Shown here in pieces: positions 38,632 through 47,752 of a DNA stretch of 64,000 nt (its first letter is position 1; every line of letters begins with the position of its first letter). Source of the DNA: Pseudomonadota bacterium (GTDB taxonomy: Bacteria > Pseudomonadota > Gammaproteobacteria > JAADHS01); contig JAKACW010000002.1 of the NCBI GenBank assembly GCA_021821045.1, positions 1 through 64,000 on the forward strand, in the 5' to 3' direction. The position numbers and the translations under genes are program-made. The notes below the pieces were generated by a model. The model was not told the DNA's origin. It did no database searches and worked only from the letters and a program-made list of their open reading frames with translations.

Positions 38632-38838
38632 TTATTTCGTGAGGCCGTACTTTTGGCGGAACTTGTCCACCCGGCCCGCCGTATCGACAATCTTCTGCTT
38701 GCCGGTGTAAAACGGATGACACTGGGAGCACACGTCCAAATGCAAATCCTTACCGACCGTCGAACGGGTCTTGAATGTGGTGCCGCAGCTACAGGTAACG
38801 GAAATCTCTTTGTAGGCGGGATGAATCTCGGGCTTCAT
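38632..38838 (-). CDS. rpmE: 50S ribosomal protein L31, zinc (C+) form
   Basis: A 68-aa protein of the large ribosomal subunit. It keeps the zinc-binding cysteines C16, C18 (VTCSCGTTF), C37 and C40 (DVCSQC), so it is the zinc-containing paralogue that stores zinc and is replaced by a C- form under starvation. HPFYTGKQK and [11 protein letters not shown] are family signatures. ATG 38838 with TGAGG upstream. Promoter at 38883-38911. Confidence 0.97.
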   Translation of the reverse strand: MKPEIHPAYKEISVTCSCGTTFKTRSTVGKDLHLDVCSQCHPFYTGKQKIVDTAGRVDKFRQKYGLTK

Positions 38839-38882
38839 AGTTAAAACCTCAGGAACAGGTACGAACGTAAAACGAGCGCCGT

Positions 38883-38911
38883 ATACTACAGAAAGTCCGC
38901 CCGACAGGCAA
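38883..38911 (-). promoter_or_regulatory. Sigma-70 promoter for rpmE
   Basis: On the minus strand -35 TTGCCT (38911-38906) and -10 TAGTAT (38888-38883) are separated by 17 bp, about 45 bases before the rpmE start. Confidence 0.55.
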
Positions 38912-39059
38912 GGCAGGAAAAACTTGTATATTTATCAATTTGTTAACGGCGCCAAAGGGTGGCCATATCAAGCCGTTTTGGGCGCAGCACGACCATTCAC
39001 TGTGCCCCCTCGTGGCCCGCAAGCGAAGAACTGTCCTCCCGCCGCGGTGAGCGGCGACG

Positions 39060-39095
39060 CGGACGGACCGACATAATCGGTCAAATACCCGTCCG
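39060..39095. repeat. Nested inverted repeat upstream of glgP
   Basis: Outer arms CGGACGG (39060-39066) and CCGTCCG (39089-39095) enclose inner arms ACCGA (39067-39071) and TCGGT (39077-39081). The structure can form a hairpin with one asymmetric bulge, or act as a two-part operator. It is about 60 bases before the glgP start. Confidence 0.5.
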
Positions 39096-39152
39096 TTAAC
39101 TTATTGTTTTTTAGTACGATACAGGATCATCGTTTCAGGGAGAAACACGCTG

Positions 39153-41681
39153 ATGGCCAAGGATAAAGTGCTGCGTTCGTTCAAGTTCGACTACCAGGGA
39201 CCGGACTCAGAATCCATAAAGCGCTCTTTGGCAAATCGTCTCGAGTACATCATCGGCAAGGATCTTTACACCGCCACGACTCGCGATTGGTTCAACTGCA
39301 GCGCATTAGTCACGCGCGACCGCCTGGTGGAACGCTGGATGGAGACCATGCGAACCTACTACCGGCAAAACGCCAAGCGCGTGTACTACCTGTCGCTCGA
39401 GTTTCTCATCGGTCGCACGCTGACCAACAGTCTGCTGAATATGGCCGTGCATGACGGGTTCCGCGAGGCGCTTGTTGAAATCGGTCTGGACATCAACACG
39501 ATTTGCGAGCAAGAGCCGGATGCGGCGCTGGGCAACGGCGGTTTAGGTCGCTTGGCAGCGTGTTTCTTGGACTCCATGGCGACACTGGGCATCCCCGGAT
39601 ACGGCTACGGCATCCGCTACGAGTACGGCATGTTCAACCAACGGATCGAGAACGGCCACCAGGTCGAGCATCCCGAGAACTGGCTGCGCTACGGCAATCC
39701 GTGGGAGTTTCCCCGCCCGGAAGTGCTGTATCCGGTGAAGTTTTTCGGCCGCGTTGTCGACTACCGCGACGAAAACAGCGAACGACGTTGTCATTGGATC
39801 GACACCGAGCAAGTCATGGCCATGGCCTATGACACACCCATTCCGGGCTTCGGCACCAATACGGTGAACAACATGCGCCTGTGGGCGGCCAAGGCCACTC
39901 GCGACTTTGATTTGCAATATTTCAACGAAGGCAACTACATCAAAGCGGTGGAGGACAAGACACTCTCCGAGGACATTTCAAAGGTACTCTACCCCGACGA
40001 CACCACGATGATGGGGCGCGAGCTTCGCCTCAAACAGCAATATTTGTTCGTTAGCGCGACACTACAGGACATTCTGTACCGCTACCTCAAGCACAACGAG
40101 ACGTTTGATGAATTGCCGAACAAAGTGGCAATCCAATTGAACGACACCCATCCGGTGCTTGCGATACCAGAACTCATGCGCATCCTGGTGGATATTCACA
40201 AACTGGGTTGGGATCGCGCTTGGGAACTGACCTCGGCGACCTTCGCCTACACCAACCATACGCTGCTTCCTGAGGCGCTGGAAACCTGGCCGATCGCGCT
40301 GTTTGAGCGCATACTGCCGCGCCATCTTCAAATCATCTATGAGATCAATCACCGCTTCCTCAACACGGTCATGCATCGCTTTCCGGGCGAGGTCGACCGA
40401 TTGAGCCGGATGTCGCTCATCGACGAAAGCGGCGAGCGCCGCGTGCGCATGGCCCACTTAGCGGTGGTGGGCAGCCACAAAGTCAACGGCGTAGCCAAGC
40501 TTCACACCGAGTTGATGAAGTCGACGATCTTCAGCGACTTTCACCAGCTCTATCCGGACAAGATCATCAACAAGACCAACGGCGTTACCCCTCGACGCTG
40601 GCTGAATCACTGCAATCCCCGCTTGGCGCAGTTGATCAATACGTCGATCGGCAAAGAGTGGCCCGTGCAACTCGATCAACTCAAACGGCTCGCACCGCTC
40701 GCCGAGGACGCGGCCTTCCGCGACGAGTTTCGCGCCGTCAAGCGCTCCAACAAGTGTTTCTTGGCCAACTTGATCAAAAGGGAACTCGGTGTCGAAATCA
40801 ACCCAGATTCAATGTTCGACGTCCACGTCAAACGAATTCATGAATACAAGCGGCAACTGCTAAACGTTTTGCACGTTGTTACGCTGTATAACCGAATTCG
40901 GAGCAATCCGGAAATGCAGGCTGTGCCGCGCACGGTTATTTTCGCCGGCAAAGCGGCGCCCGCGTATAAAATGGCAAAGTTGATTATTAAACTTATCAAC
41001 AACGTGGCGGATGTGATCAACTTCGATCCGATGGTGGCGGATCGGCTGAAAGTTGTGTTTCTGCCCAACTACAACGTATCTCTGGCCGAGCGAATCATTC
41101 CGGCGGCGGAACTTTCACAGCAGATCTCCACCGCGGGTACGGAGGCCTCCGGCACCGGCAACATGAAGTTCGCGCTCAATGGCGCGCTCACGATCGGCAC
41201 ACTCGATGGCGCCAACGTGGAGATGCGGGACGAGGTTGGCGACGACAACATATTCATCTTCGGCCTGACCACCGACGAGGTTCGCGACCTTCAGTCCCGC
41301 GGCTACAATCCATGGGACTACTACAACGGCAACCCCGAATTGCGCCAAGTGCTCGACATGATCCGCTCGGGCTATTTTTCGCCCTATTCGCCCGACTTGT
41401 TTCACCCGATCTTCGACGCGCTGACGGTGGGCGGGGATCGTTATCTCCTGTTGGCCGACTACGCCCACTATGTCGAGCGCCAAGAGAACGTTGCGCAGCT
41501 TTACCTAGATCAGGCGACGTGGTCGAAGAAGGCGATATTGAATGTCGCAAACATGGGAAAGTTTTCCAGCGACCGCACCATACGCGAATACGCCGCGGAA
41601 GTTTGGAAAGCCGAGCCCGTTAAAGTTGAGTTCAATAGCGCTCGCAAATCAACCAAGAAAGGCGAGTCGAGCGAGCCCTAG
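39153..41681 (+). CDS. glgP: Glycogen/alpha-glucan phosphorylase
   Basis: An 842-aa PLP enzyme that releases glucose-1-phosphate from glycogen or maltodextrin. Typical length and motifs: YYLSLEFLIGRTLTNSLLN (about 77-95), DAALGNGGLGRLAACFLDS, KVAIQLNDTHP and, near residue 670, EASGTGNMKFALNGALTIGTLDGANVEM carrying the PLP-binding Lys. No other glycogen genes are adjacent, so it stands alone with its own promoter region. GGGAG precedes ATG 39153. It ends near a short GC hairpin shared with convergent rho. Confidence 0.97.
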   Translation: MAKDKVLRSFKFDYQGPDSESIKRSLANRLEYIIGKDLYTATTRDWFNCSALVTRDRLVERWMETMRTYYRQNAKRVYYLSLEFLIGRTLTNSLLNMAVHDGFREALVEIGLDINTICEQEPDAALGNGGLGRLAACFLDSMATLGIPGYGYGIRYEYGMFNQRIENGHQVEHPENWLRYGNPWEFPRPEVLYPVKFFGRVVDYRDENSERRCHWIDTEQVMAMAYDTPIPGFGTNTVNNMRLWAAKATRDFDLQYFNEGNYIKAVEDKTLSEDISKVLYPDDTTMMGRELRLKQQYLFVSATLQDILYRYLKHNETFDELPNKVAIQLNDTHPVLAIPELMRILVDIHKLGWDRAWELTSATFAYTNHTLLPEALETWPIALFERILPRHLQIIYEINHRFLNTVMHRFPGEVDRLSRMSLIDESGERRVRMAHLAVVGSHKVNGVAKLHTELMKSTIFSDFHQLYPDKIINKTNGVTPRRWLNHCNPRLAQLINTSIGKEWPVQLDQLKRLAPLAEDAAFRDEFRAVKRSNKCFLANLIKRELGVEINPDSMFDVHVKRIHEYKRQLLNVLHVVTLYNRIRSNPEMQAVPRTVIFAGKAAPAYKMAKLIIKLINNVADVINFDPMVADRLKVVFLPNYNVSLAERIIPAAELSQQISTAGTEASGTGNMKFALNGALTIGTLDGANVEMRDEVGDDNIFIFGLTTDEVRDLQSRGYNPWDYYNGNPELRQVLDMIRSGYFSPYSPDLFHPIFDALTVGGDRYLLLADYAHYVERQENVAQLYLDQATWSKKAILNVANMGKFSSDRTIREYAAEVWKAEPVKVEFNSARKSTKKGESSEP

Positions 41682-41700
41682 GCGTCCGCGGTCAGGGCTG

Positions 41701-41717
41701 CCGGGCGCAAAGCCCGG
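41701..41717. terminator. Short GC hairpin between convergent glgP and rho
   Basis: CCGGGC-GCAAA-GCCCGG forms a 6-bp stem in the 45-base gap between the two stop codons. It has no T run on either strand, so it is a weak terminator at best. Confidence 0.35.
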
Positions 41718-41726
41718 TCGGCCGCC

Positions 41727-42983
41727 TTATCGCTTCATGGAGTCGAAGAACTCGTGGTTGGTCTTGGTGGCCTTAAGTTTATCCAACAAGAAATCCATGG
41801 CCGCAATTTCGTCCATGGGGTGAAGCAGCTTGCGTAGAATCCACATCTTTTGCAGTTCGTCAGGCTTGGTCAGCAACTCCTCGCGGCGGGTGCCGGAGCG
41901 GTTGATATTGATGGACGGGTAGATGCGCTTCTCGGCGATTTTCCGATCCAAGTGCAATTCCATATTGCCCGTGCCTTTGAATTCTTCGTAAATCACGTCG
42001 TCCATGCGCGAGCCGGTATCGATCAATGCGGTGGCAATAATGGTCAAGCTGCCCCCTTCCTCGACATTGCGCGCGGCGCCGAAAAAACGCTTCGGACGCT
42101 GCAACGCGTTGGCATCCACACCACCGGTCAGCACCTTGCCCGAAGAGGGGATCACGGTATTGTAGGCGCGCGCGAGGCGGGTGATCGAATCGAGCAAAAT
42201 TACAACATCAGTTTTGTGCTCGACCAAGCGTTTGGCTTTCTCGATAACCATCTCGGCCACCTGTACGTGGCGGCTGGCCGGCTCATCGAACGTACTTGAA
42301 ATGACTTCGCCCTTGACCGAACGCGCCATCTCCGTGACTTCTTCCGGCCGCTCGTCGATGAGCAGCACGATCAAGTAACACTCCGGGTGCTTGCTGGCAA
42401 TGGATTGCGCGATGTTTTGGAGCATCATCGTCTTACCCGCCTTGGGCGGTGAAACCAACATGCCGCGCTGGCCTTTGCCGATGGGCGCCACCAAGTCGAT
42501 GATGCGGGCGGTGATGTCTTCAGTGCTGCCGTTACCCACCTCCATGGTCAGCCGCTTGTTGGCAAATAACGGCGTAAGATTCTCGAACAATACTTTGTTC
42601 TTGGCCGCTTCCGGCGGTTCCATGTTGATCTTGTTGACCTTGAGCAGGGCGAAATAGCGCTCGCCTTCTTTGGGAGGCCGAATCTTGCCCTCTACCGTGT
42701 CGCCGGTGCGCAAATTGAAACGTCTTATCTGACTCGGCGACACATAGATGTCATCCGGGCCAGCCAAATAGGAGCTGTCGGCGGAACGCAGGAATCCGAA
42801 CCCATCCTGCAGAATTTCCAAAACCCCGTCGCCGTAGATATCCTCCCCTTTCTTGGCATGCGCTTTCAGTATGGAGAATACGACGTCCTGCTTGCGCATG
42901 CGCCCCACGCCTTCCACGCCAAGCGATTCGGCAAGTTCGATTACTTCAGACGCGGGCTTTTTCTTAAGCTCGGTAAGATTCAT
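41727..42983 (-). CDS. rho: Transcription termination factor Rho
   Basis: A 418-aa hexameric RNA helicase. N-terminal helix domain ([22 protein letters not shown]), then a cold-shock-like RNA-binding domain ([23 protein letters not shown], about 61-83). The RecA-like motor carries Walker [11 protein letters not shown] (about 178-187), Walker [14 protein letters not shown] and the R/Q-loops. Complete and typical. ATG 42983. The trxA-rho order is the E. coli and Pseudomonas one. Confidence 0.98.
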   Translation of the reverse strand: MNLTELKKKPASEVIELAESLGVEGVGRMRKQDVVFSILKAHAKKGEDIYGDGVLEILQDGFGFLRSADSSYLAGPDDIYVSPSQIRRFNLRTGDTVEGKIRPPKEGERYFALLKVNKINMEPPEAAKNKVLFENLTPLFANKRLTMEVGNGSTEDITARIIDLVAPIGKGQRGMLVSPPKAGKTMMLQNIAQSIASKHPECYLIVLLIDERPEEVTEMARSVKGEVISSTFDEPASRHVQVAEMVIEKAKRLVEHKTDVVILLDSITRLARAYNTVIPSSGKVLTGGVDANALQRPKRFFGAARNVEEGGSLTIIATALIDTGSRMDDVIYEEFKGTGNMELHLDRKIAEKRIYPSININRSGTRREELLTKPDELQKMWILRKLLHPMDEIAAMDFLLDKLKATKTNHEFFDSMKR

Positions 42984-43287
42984 AGGTACGGTTTCCAGAT
43001 GTTGTAATGACTGATTTGATGACTCACGGGTGAATAAAAGCCGGGATGGATTGGCCGGGGCATCTGCCCCTCACTATCGGCCGATTCTGCAGCGGGTAAC
43101 TCTCAGGAACCACTTGCTGACTCAATCTATGGCTGTATCAAACCTCTCTGCCAAGGGTTCAAGAACCAAGCGCTGCGCGCCGGTAAATTTTTTACTTTGC
43201 TTGTTAATCGCGGAACAACAGTGCGCCGGCCCCCAATGTCTCGCGCACCGCTTGGCGCCACTGAGGCGCCGGCAACCTTACCAACGA
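42984..43287. other. trxA-rho intergenic region, probable rho leader
   Basis: 304 bases. On the minus strand a GGCGCC-TCAGT-GGCGCC hairpin follows trxA without a T run. A weak promoter TTGGCA-N17-CATAGA lies near 43140, and a GGCCGATAGTGAGGGGCAGA-type stem follows further on. A long leader is known for rho in E. coli, where Rho autoregulates; that is a plausible use here but not shown. No protein-like frame. Confidence 0.4.
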
Positions 43288-43614
43288 TCAAATATTGCTG
43301 TCCAGAAACGCCGTCAACTGCGACTTGGAAACAGCTCCCACTTTAGTCGCTTCGACGTTGCCATCCTTGAAAAGCATCAACGTTGGAATGCCCCGTATCC
43401 CGTACTTCGGCGGAGTCGCGGGATTCTCATCGATATTAAGTTTCGTGATTTTTACGCGACCGGAATATTCGTCGGCGATTTCATCCAGGATCGGCGCGAT
43501 CATTTTGCACGGGCCACACCACTCCGCCCAAAAATCCACCAACACCGGACCCTCCGCCTTGAGAACTTCATCCTCAAAGGTCTGATCTCCGACGTAGACA
43601 ATATTTCCGCTCAC
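43288..43614 (-). CDS. trxA: Thioredoxin 1
   Basis: A 108-aa dithiol oxidoreductase with the active site [10 protein letters not shown] (Cys about 31 and 34) and the cis-Pro loop [11 protein letters not shown]. The start is GTG 43614 with GGAGG nine bases upstream, which gives the standard length; a GTG five codons earlier overlaps that binding site. It reduces ribonucleotide reductase, PAPS reductase and other proteins. Divergent from rhlB and upstream of rho, as in E. coli. Confidence 0.97.
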   Translation of the reverse strand: MSGNIVYVGDQTFEDEVLKAEGPVLVDFWAEWCGPCKMIAPILDEIADEYSGRVKITKLNIDENPATPPKYGIRGIPTLMLFKDGNVEATKVGAVSKSQLTAFLDSNI

Positions 43615-43955
43615 GAATTTTGCCTCCACACAATGCTAAAAATTAGTCGGACTTCGCATCTCGTCCGCGCGACAACCCCTTTGTCGCAGAATACTCTACT
43701 CGCATTTTCCGGCGCGCCGACTTGGATGTAACATTGCGCTGCTGTCGATAACAGTCGATGGAATGATTATGAATCATTTCAATCACTTTGCCCGGGAAAA
43801 ACGGACGCCGCCAACTGACGGCTCGATCTGTCGTACCGTATAAACGGTTGAATAATATGGTGATCTATGATGTTGTGGTAATCTTTGTACATAGATAGCT
43901 TAATCTGAGACACTTTTCAAGTACTTTATTCCATAATTTTAAATACGGCGGACTA
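43615..43955. other. Divergent trxA/rhlB regulatory region
   Basis: 341 bases, AT-rich toward rhlB. Two inverted repeats stand out: GCGACAA-CCCCT-TTGTCGC (43669-43687) in the trxA leader and AATGATT-ATG-AATCATT (43762-43778) between the genes. The second recalls, but does not match, a Fur box. No gene-like frame and no rhlB ribosome binding site of good quality (GGCGGACTA before ATG). Confidence 0.45.
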
Positions 43956-45215
43956 ATGGCTACGGCCCACCTCACCACTACAAATTTCTCGACGTTCAAT
44001 TTACCGGAACCCTTGATAAAAGGCATCACCAAGGCGGGCTTTTCGTTCTGCACCCCGATTCAAGCGGCCACGCTGCCGATCAGTCTGCAGGGACAAGACG
44101 TCGCGGGACAAGCGCAAACGGGAACCGGCAAGACCGCCGCGTTTCTTGTCGCCACGTTCAACCATTTGTTGAATCGCCCGCCCAGCAAGTCGCGAAAAAC
44201 GCACGAACCGCGCGCGCTTATTGTGGCACCCACGCGCGAGCTTGCAATCCAAATTTTCAAAGAAGCGGAAGTTCTCGGCGAATTCTTGCCCTTTCGCCTT
44301 GGTCTCGCCTACGGCGGGTCGAGCATGCACCAGCAGCGCGAACTGTTCACTCACGGCGTCGACATCCTTATTGCAACGCCGGGGCGACTCATCGATTGTT
44401 TTCGCCAAAACTGGACCAACTTTAACGCAGTCGAGGTCATGGTGCTCGATGAGGCCGATCGGATGTTCGATTTGGGTTTCATCAAACAAATACGCTTCGT
44501 GCTGCGGCGCCTTCCCCCGGCGACGCAGCGGCTCAACCTGCTATTTTCCGCGACGCTGTCCTATCGTGTGATGGAGCTTGCCTACGAGCATATGAACCAT
44601 CCGCAACGGGTCTCCACGTCGGAGGAGCGGACTGACAAGCCGCGAATAACCGAACAGGCCTATTATGTTGCCAACAACGAGAAGCTGCCCCTGCTGCTGG
44701 GCATTATTCGCGACGCCGCGCCCCAACGGGCCATTATCTTCGTCAACACCAAGCGGGTCGGCGAGGAGCTGGGGCATCAGCTGTCCGCGAACAATCTGCG
44801 CGCCGGCGTGCTTTCGGGAGACGTGCCGCAACAGAAGAGAATGAGTCTGTTAAATCAGTTCAAGAACGGCGAAATCGACTTCCTCGTGGCAACCGATGTC
44901 GCCGCCCGCGGGTTGCACATCCCCGAGGTATCCCACGTCTTTAACTATGACTTGCCTCAGGATTCGGAAGAGTACGTTCACCGCATCGGGCGCACCGCCC
45001 GCATCGGGGCGGAGGGTGTCGCAATTAGTTTTGTTTGCGAGGAATACGCCTACCATTTGCCCGACATCGAGCAATACATCGGACACAAGATTCCGCCGTT
45101 CACGGTCACCGAGAGCTTACTCGCGGCGCCCGTACCAACCGAGCGCAAAAGATCTCCGCGAAGGGGCGGACAGCGGCCACGACGACCGTCCGGCCAACGC
45201 TTTTCAAAAGGATAG
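43956..45215 (+). CDS. rhlB: DEAD-box RNA helicase RhlB
   Basis: A 419-aa ATP-dependent RNA helicase of the RNA degradosome type. Q-motif GFSFCTPIQAATLP (about 28-41), Walker A AQTGTGKT, DEAD (VLDEADRMFDLGF, about 167), SAT, and HRIGRTAR in the second domain. The C-terminal tail is basic (RKRSPRRGGQRPRRPSGQRFSKG) and likely binds RNA. Assignment to RhlB over other DEAD paralogues rests on both the sequence and the divergent trxA-rho neighbour, the E. coli arrangement. Confidence 0.94.
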   Translation: MATAHLTTTNFSTFNLPEPLIKGITKAGFSFCTPIQAATLPISLQGQDVAGQAQTGTGKTAAFLVATFNHLLNRPPSKSRKTHEPRALIVAPTRELAIQIFKEAEVLGEFLPFRLGLAYGGSSMHQQRELFTHGVDILIATPGRLIDCFRQNWTNFNAVEVMVLDEADRMFDLGFIKQIRFVLRRLPPATQRLNLLFSATLSYRVMELAYEHMNHPQRVSTSEERTDKPRITEQAYYVANNEKLPLLLGIIRDAAPQRAIIFVNTKRVGEELGHQLSANNLRAGVLSGDVPQQKRMSLLNQFKNGEIDFLVATDVAARGLHIPEVSHVFNYDLPQDSEEYVHRIGRTARIGAEGVAISFVCEEYAYHLPDIEQYIGHKIPPFTVTESLLAAPVPTERKRSPRRGGQRPRRPSGQRFSKG

Positions 45216-45218
45216 ACC

Positions 45219-45878
45219 GTGCCACGAACATTGGATCAATTGTCGCCGCGCGCCGGTCTTGTTGAAGTGGCCCGCATATTTTATGAGCGCGGATGGATGG
45301 CCGGAACGGCGGGAAATTTAAGCGTGCGGGCCCCGAACCAGAACACCCCGGCGCTTTGGATCACCGCGAGCGGCTTACCCAAGGGTCACCTTGACGAAGG
45401 CGACTTCATCTTGGCGTCGGTTGAAACCGGCACTGTCATCGAGCAAGCCAAGCCCGGGCAAAAGCCGTCAGCCGAGACATCCATTCATCGGGCGGTTTAC
45501 GCGCGCGTTCCCGAGGCCAAGGCATGCCTGCATGTTCACTCCGTCGATGGCGTGCTGGCCATTCGCCGCCATGCTCCGACGGCGCATCGGCTGCGACTGC
45601 CCGCCCTCGAGATGCTCAAAGGTTTCGACATCTGGGACGAACGGCCCGAAGTCGAGCTACCCATTTTCGAAAACTTGGCCAATGTTCCCGAGATTGCCGC
45701 GCAGCTCGACCGCTATCTGGCTGAGGGCACGGCGCGGGTGCCGGCCGCGATGATTCGCGACCACGGCGTGACCGTTTGGGGGCGCGGCCTGCAAGAAGCC
45801 TTCAATCGTCTTGAAATAATGGAATACCTTTTTGGCTTCCTCGCCCGCGCGACCCCCGCGGAGGTGGGCGCCAAGTGA
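45219..45878 (+). CDS. mtnB: Methylthioribulose-1-phosphate dehydratase
   Basis: A 219-aa class II aldolase-fold enzyme of the methionine salvage pathway. Motifs: GTAGNLSVR (substrate loop, about 29-37), ITASGLPKGHL, SAETSIHRAVY (Glu), and zinc histidines in ACLHVHSVDGV (about 106-111) and RDHGVTVWG. GTG start three bases after the rhlB stop, with the AAAGGA binding site inside the end of rhlB. None of the other mtn genes is in the window. A related L-fuculose-phosphate-aldolase-like role cannot be fully excluded. Confidence 0.9.
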   Translation: MPRTLDQLSPRAGLVEVARIFYERGWMAGTAGNLSVRAPNQNTPALWITASGLPKGHLDEGDFILASVETGTVIEQAKPGQKPSAETSIHRAVYARVPEAKACLHVHSVDGVLAIRRHAPTAHRLRLPALEMLKGFDIWDERPEVELPIFENLANVPEIAAQLDRYLAEGTARVPAAMIRDHGVTVWGRGLQEAFNRLEIMEYLFGFLARATPAEVGAK

Positions 45879-45926
45879 ACCGCTGACGACCCAACCGGGT
45901 CTTAAGTGGACAGCAGGGAAATCTCC

Positions 45927-46742
45927 ATGGAACACGAACTCATCATCCGGCTTGGCGTATTCGCGACGGCATTCGCGGCATTCGCGACGTGGGAACGCAA
46001 GGCGCCGCGGCGGATACGGACTCGACCGATCGCCGAGCGCTGGATCGCCAACCTAGGCATCGTCGCCATCGACACCGTTGTGCTGCGAATATTGTTTCCG
46101 CTGGCGGCGGTCGGTATGGCATTGGTTGCCGAGGAGCGTCAATGGGGTCTGCTCAATAACATCGACTTGCCGGTGTGGCTGGCCATCGTCCTTGGCGTCG
46201 TGGCATTGGACTTCGTCATTTATCTTCAACACGTGCTGTTTCACGCCGTACCCACTTTGTGGCGCCTGCACATGGTACATCATGCCGACCTGGACTATGA
46301 CCTGACGACGGGCATTCGCTTTCATCCGGTTGAGATTTTGCTGTCCATGCTCATCAAGTACGCGGCCGTGGTTTCCCTCGGCCCCCCGGCGGTGGCCGTC
46401 CTGATCTTTGAAGTGGTGCTGAATGCCTCGGCCATGTTCAACCATGGCAACATCCGGCTGCCCGAAAAATGGGATAGGCGAATACGCCGGCTGATTGTCA
46501 CGCCGGACATGCATCGCGTGCACCACTCCGTTATAAAACGCGAAACCAACAGCAACTACGGCTTCAACCTTTCTATTTGGGACCGCCTGTTTGGAACCTA
46601 CCGGGAAGCCCCGGAGGCTGGCCATGAGAACATGACCATCGGTCTGACACAGTTCCGGGATCCGACACGTTTGACCCTGGGCGGAATCCTGCTGCTGCCG
46701 TTTCGCGGGAACGTCGGCAGATACCCCATTAATCGAGATTAA
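45927..46742 (+). CDS. Sterol desaturase/fatty-acid hydroxylase superfamily membrane protein
   Basis: A 271-aa integral membrane di-iron oxygenase-like protein. The histidine clusters are in QHVLFHAVPTLWRLHMVHHADLDYD (H-x4-H ... H-x2-HH), FHPVE, and MHRVHHSV near residue 197, the set that binds two irons. Hydrophobic helices flank them (VWLAIVLGVVALDFVIYL; AAVVSLGPPAVAVLIF). The substrate is probably a lipid; which cannot be told. I prefer ATG 45927 to GTG 45906. 46 bases after mtnB. Confidence 0.9.
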   Translation: MEHELIIRLGVFATAFAAFATWERKAPRRIRTRPIAERWIANLGIVAIDTVVLRILFPLAAVGMALVAEERQWGLLNNIDLPVWLAIVLGVVALDFVIYLQHVLFHAVPTLWRLHMVHHADLDYDLTTGIRFHPVEILLSMLIKYAAVVSLGPPAVAVLIFEVVLNASAMFNHGNIRLPEKWDRRIRRLIVTPDMHRVHHSVIKRETNSNYGFNLSIWDRLFGTYREAPEAGHENMTIGLTQFRDPTRLTLGGILLLPFRGNVGRYPINRD

Positions 46743-47049
46743 TTCGTTGTTTTCCCTACTATTGCTCCTTGGTTGAGCATATTTTGTACTGCCAGCTTCC
46801 GACATGGTCGGTCCTCGTTCGGTGCTGTCGTTCGAGCACGTCACTTGACACCCTTACGAGACGCGTGGCATAAAGACCCGCGATAGCCGGTGAGCGCTGT
46901 CCCACAAGAATGCATCCCTAGGTTGGTTAAACCACCCCCGATGGAATGTCGGACAAAGGGTTTTTGACACTTTTTGGAGGGTTGCGGGGGAGGTTGGACG
47001 GCAAACACCCTATCCTTTTATAAGGCTTATAAAAAGAGGAGAGTCTCTG
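46743..47049. other. Spacer upstream of the cytochrome c gene
   Basis: 307 bases without a gene-like frame. The right end has a promoter-like TTGGAC (46994-46999), N17, TTTATA (47017-47022), whose -10 is embedded in the palindrome TTTTATAA-GGC-TTATAAAA (47016-47034). AGAGGAGAG then serves as ribosome binding site. Nothing recognisable in the left 200 bases. Confidence 0.5.
47016..47034 (+). promoter_or_regulatory. Palindrome over the cytochrome c promoter -10
   Basis: TTTTATAAGGCTTATAAAA is a perfect 8-3-8 inverted repeat that covers the likely -10 box and ends just before the ribosome binding site of the cytochrome gene. It does not match the FNR/Anr consensus TTGAT-N4-ATCAA. A bound regulator here would block transcription, or the RNA copy could hide the start. 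Confidence 0.45.
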
Positions 47050-47379
47050 ATGAAAGCACGTTGGTTGAGTGTGCCCGTTGCTGCGGCAATGATGGTGGGT
47101 GTTGCTGGTACTGCCAGCGCCGATCTGGAACTGGCCAAGAAGAGCGGTTGCTTGGCATGCCACGCTGTGGACAAGAAGGTTGTTGGTCCAGCTTGGCAAG
47201 ATGTTAGCGCTAAGTACAAAGGCGACGCCGCTGCTCGCGACGCGTTGATTTCCAAAGTTAAAGCCGGTGGCAAAGGCAACTGGACGGACGTAACCGGTGG
47301 CGTTCCGATGCCTCCCTACTCGCCGCGCGTTGCTGACGCCGACATCGAAAAGCTGGTTGATTTCGTACTCGGTCTGTAA
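47050..47379 (+). CDS. Class I cytochrome c (c-551/c-552 type)
   Basis: A 109-aa periplasmic electron carrier. Signal peptide MKARWLSVPVAAAMMVGVAGTASA (cleaved after about 24), then the haem site CLACH (about 34-38) close to the N-terminus and the axial Met in GGVPMPPYSP (about 86). This spacing is that of Pseudomonas c-551-like donors to nitrite reductase or oxidases. AGAGGAG binding site precedes ATG 47050. Monocistronic: its own promoter-like region and a strong terminator after it. Confidence 0.94.
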   Translation: MKARWLSVPVAAAMMVGVAGTASADLELAKKSGCLACHAVDKKVVGPAWQDVSAKYKGDAAARDALISKVKAGGKGNWTDVTGGVPMPPYSPRVADADIEKLVDFVLGL

Positions 47380-47425
47380 CGGCTAAGAGCACATAACAAC
47401 TCCAATAAGAGCCGTAGATTCAATT

Positions 47426-47455
47426 AAAAAGCCAGCTCATGCTGGCTTTTTTTTT
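47426..47455. terminator. Bidirectional Rho-independent terminator
   Basis: AAAAAGCCAGC-TCAT-GCTGGCTTTTTTTTT: 11-bp stem including A/T pairs with T runs on both strands. It ends the cytochrome c message on the plus strand and the rubredoxin message on the minus strand. Confidence 0.95.
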
Positions 47456-47471
47456 GGAATTGATCCGCGGA

Positions 47472-47657
47472 TCAAAACACCATCATTTCGAAGTCGTCTT
47501 TGGTTGCGCCACAATCTGGACATTGCCACGTTTCCGGTACATTTTCCCATAGGGTGCCTGGAAGGATTCCGTCCTCGGGGCATCCCAACTCTTCATCGTA
47601 AATGAATCCGCACACCACACAGACGTAGCGCTTGTAGGGTCCGCCAGCCGTCGTCAT
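47472..47657 (-). CDS. rubA: Rubredoxin
   Basis: A 61-aa small iron protein with Fe(Cys)4 ligands in [12 protein letters not shown] and [13 protein letters not shown], the two C-x2-C pairs of rubredoxins. It carries electrons, for example to alkane hydroxylases or peroxide-scavenging proteins; the partner is not encoded nearby. TGAGGAGTG gives a strong ribosome binding site before ATG 47657. Divergent from thiD. Confidence 0.96.
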   Translation of the reverse strand: MTTAGGPYKRYVCVVCGFIYDEELGCPEDGILPGTLWENVPETWQCPDCGATKDDFEMMVF

Positions 47658-47752
47658 TTTTCACTCCTCAGAACCTTCCCGCGCACCCGACCATTTTACG
47701 GTGCTAAACTAATAATTAAGTGATTGCTCACGCGGATGGAACATCGCCCACC

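Larger units (their letters stand above)
38839..39152. other. Divergent rpmE/glgP spacer
   Basis: 314 bases. Contains the rpmE promoter on the left and, toward glgP, a nested inverted repeat at 39060-39095. A weak promoter candidate TTAACT-N16-GATACA follows at 39096-39123, then a GGGAG ribosome binding site before glgP. No gene-like frame. Confidence 0.5.

Noticed and set aside
38609-38731. Longer N-terminus for the nuclease, overlapping rpmE
   Set aside because: It would read through rpmE in another frame and place charged residues before the signal peptide.
42984-43287. A small gene in the trxA-rho gap
   Set aside because: The only long frames run into trxA in antisense and have no ribosome binding site.
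43762-43778. Fur box between trxA and rhlB
   Set aside because: The arms AATGATT/AATCATT fit in part, but the 7-1-7 TGATAAT spacing of Fur sites is not met.
47016-47034. FNR/Anr site upstream of cytochrome c
   Set aside because: Half-sites are TTTTATAA, not TTGAT.
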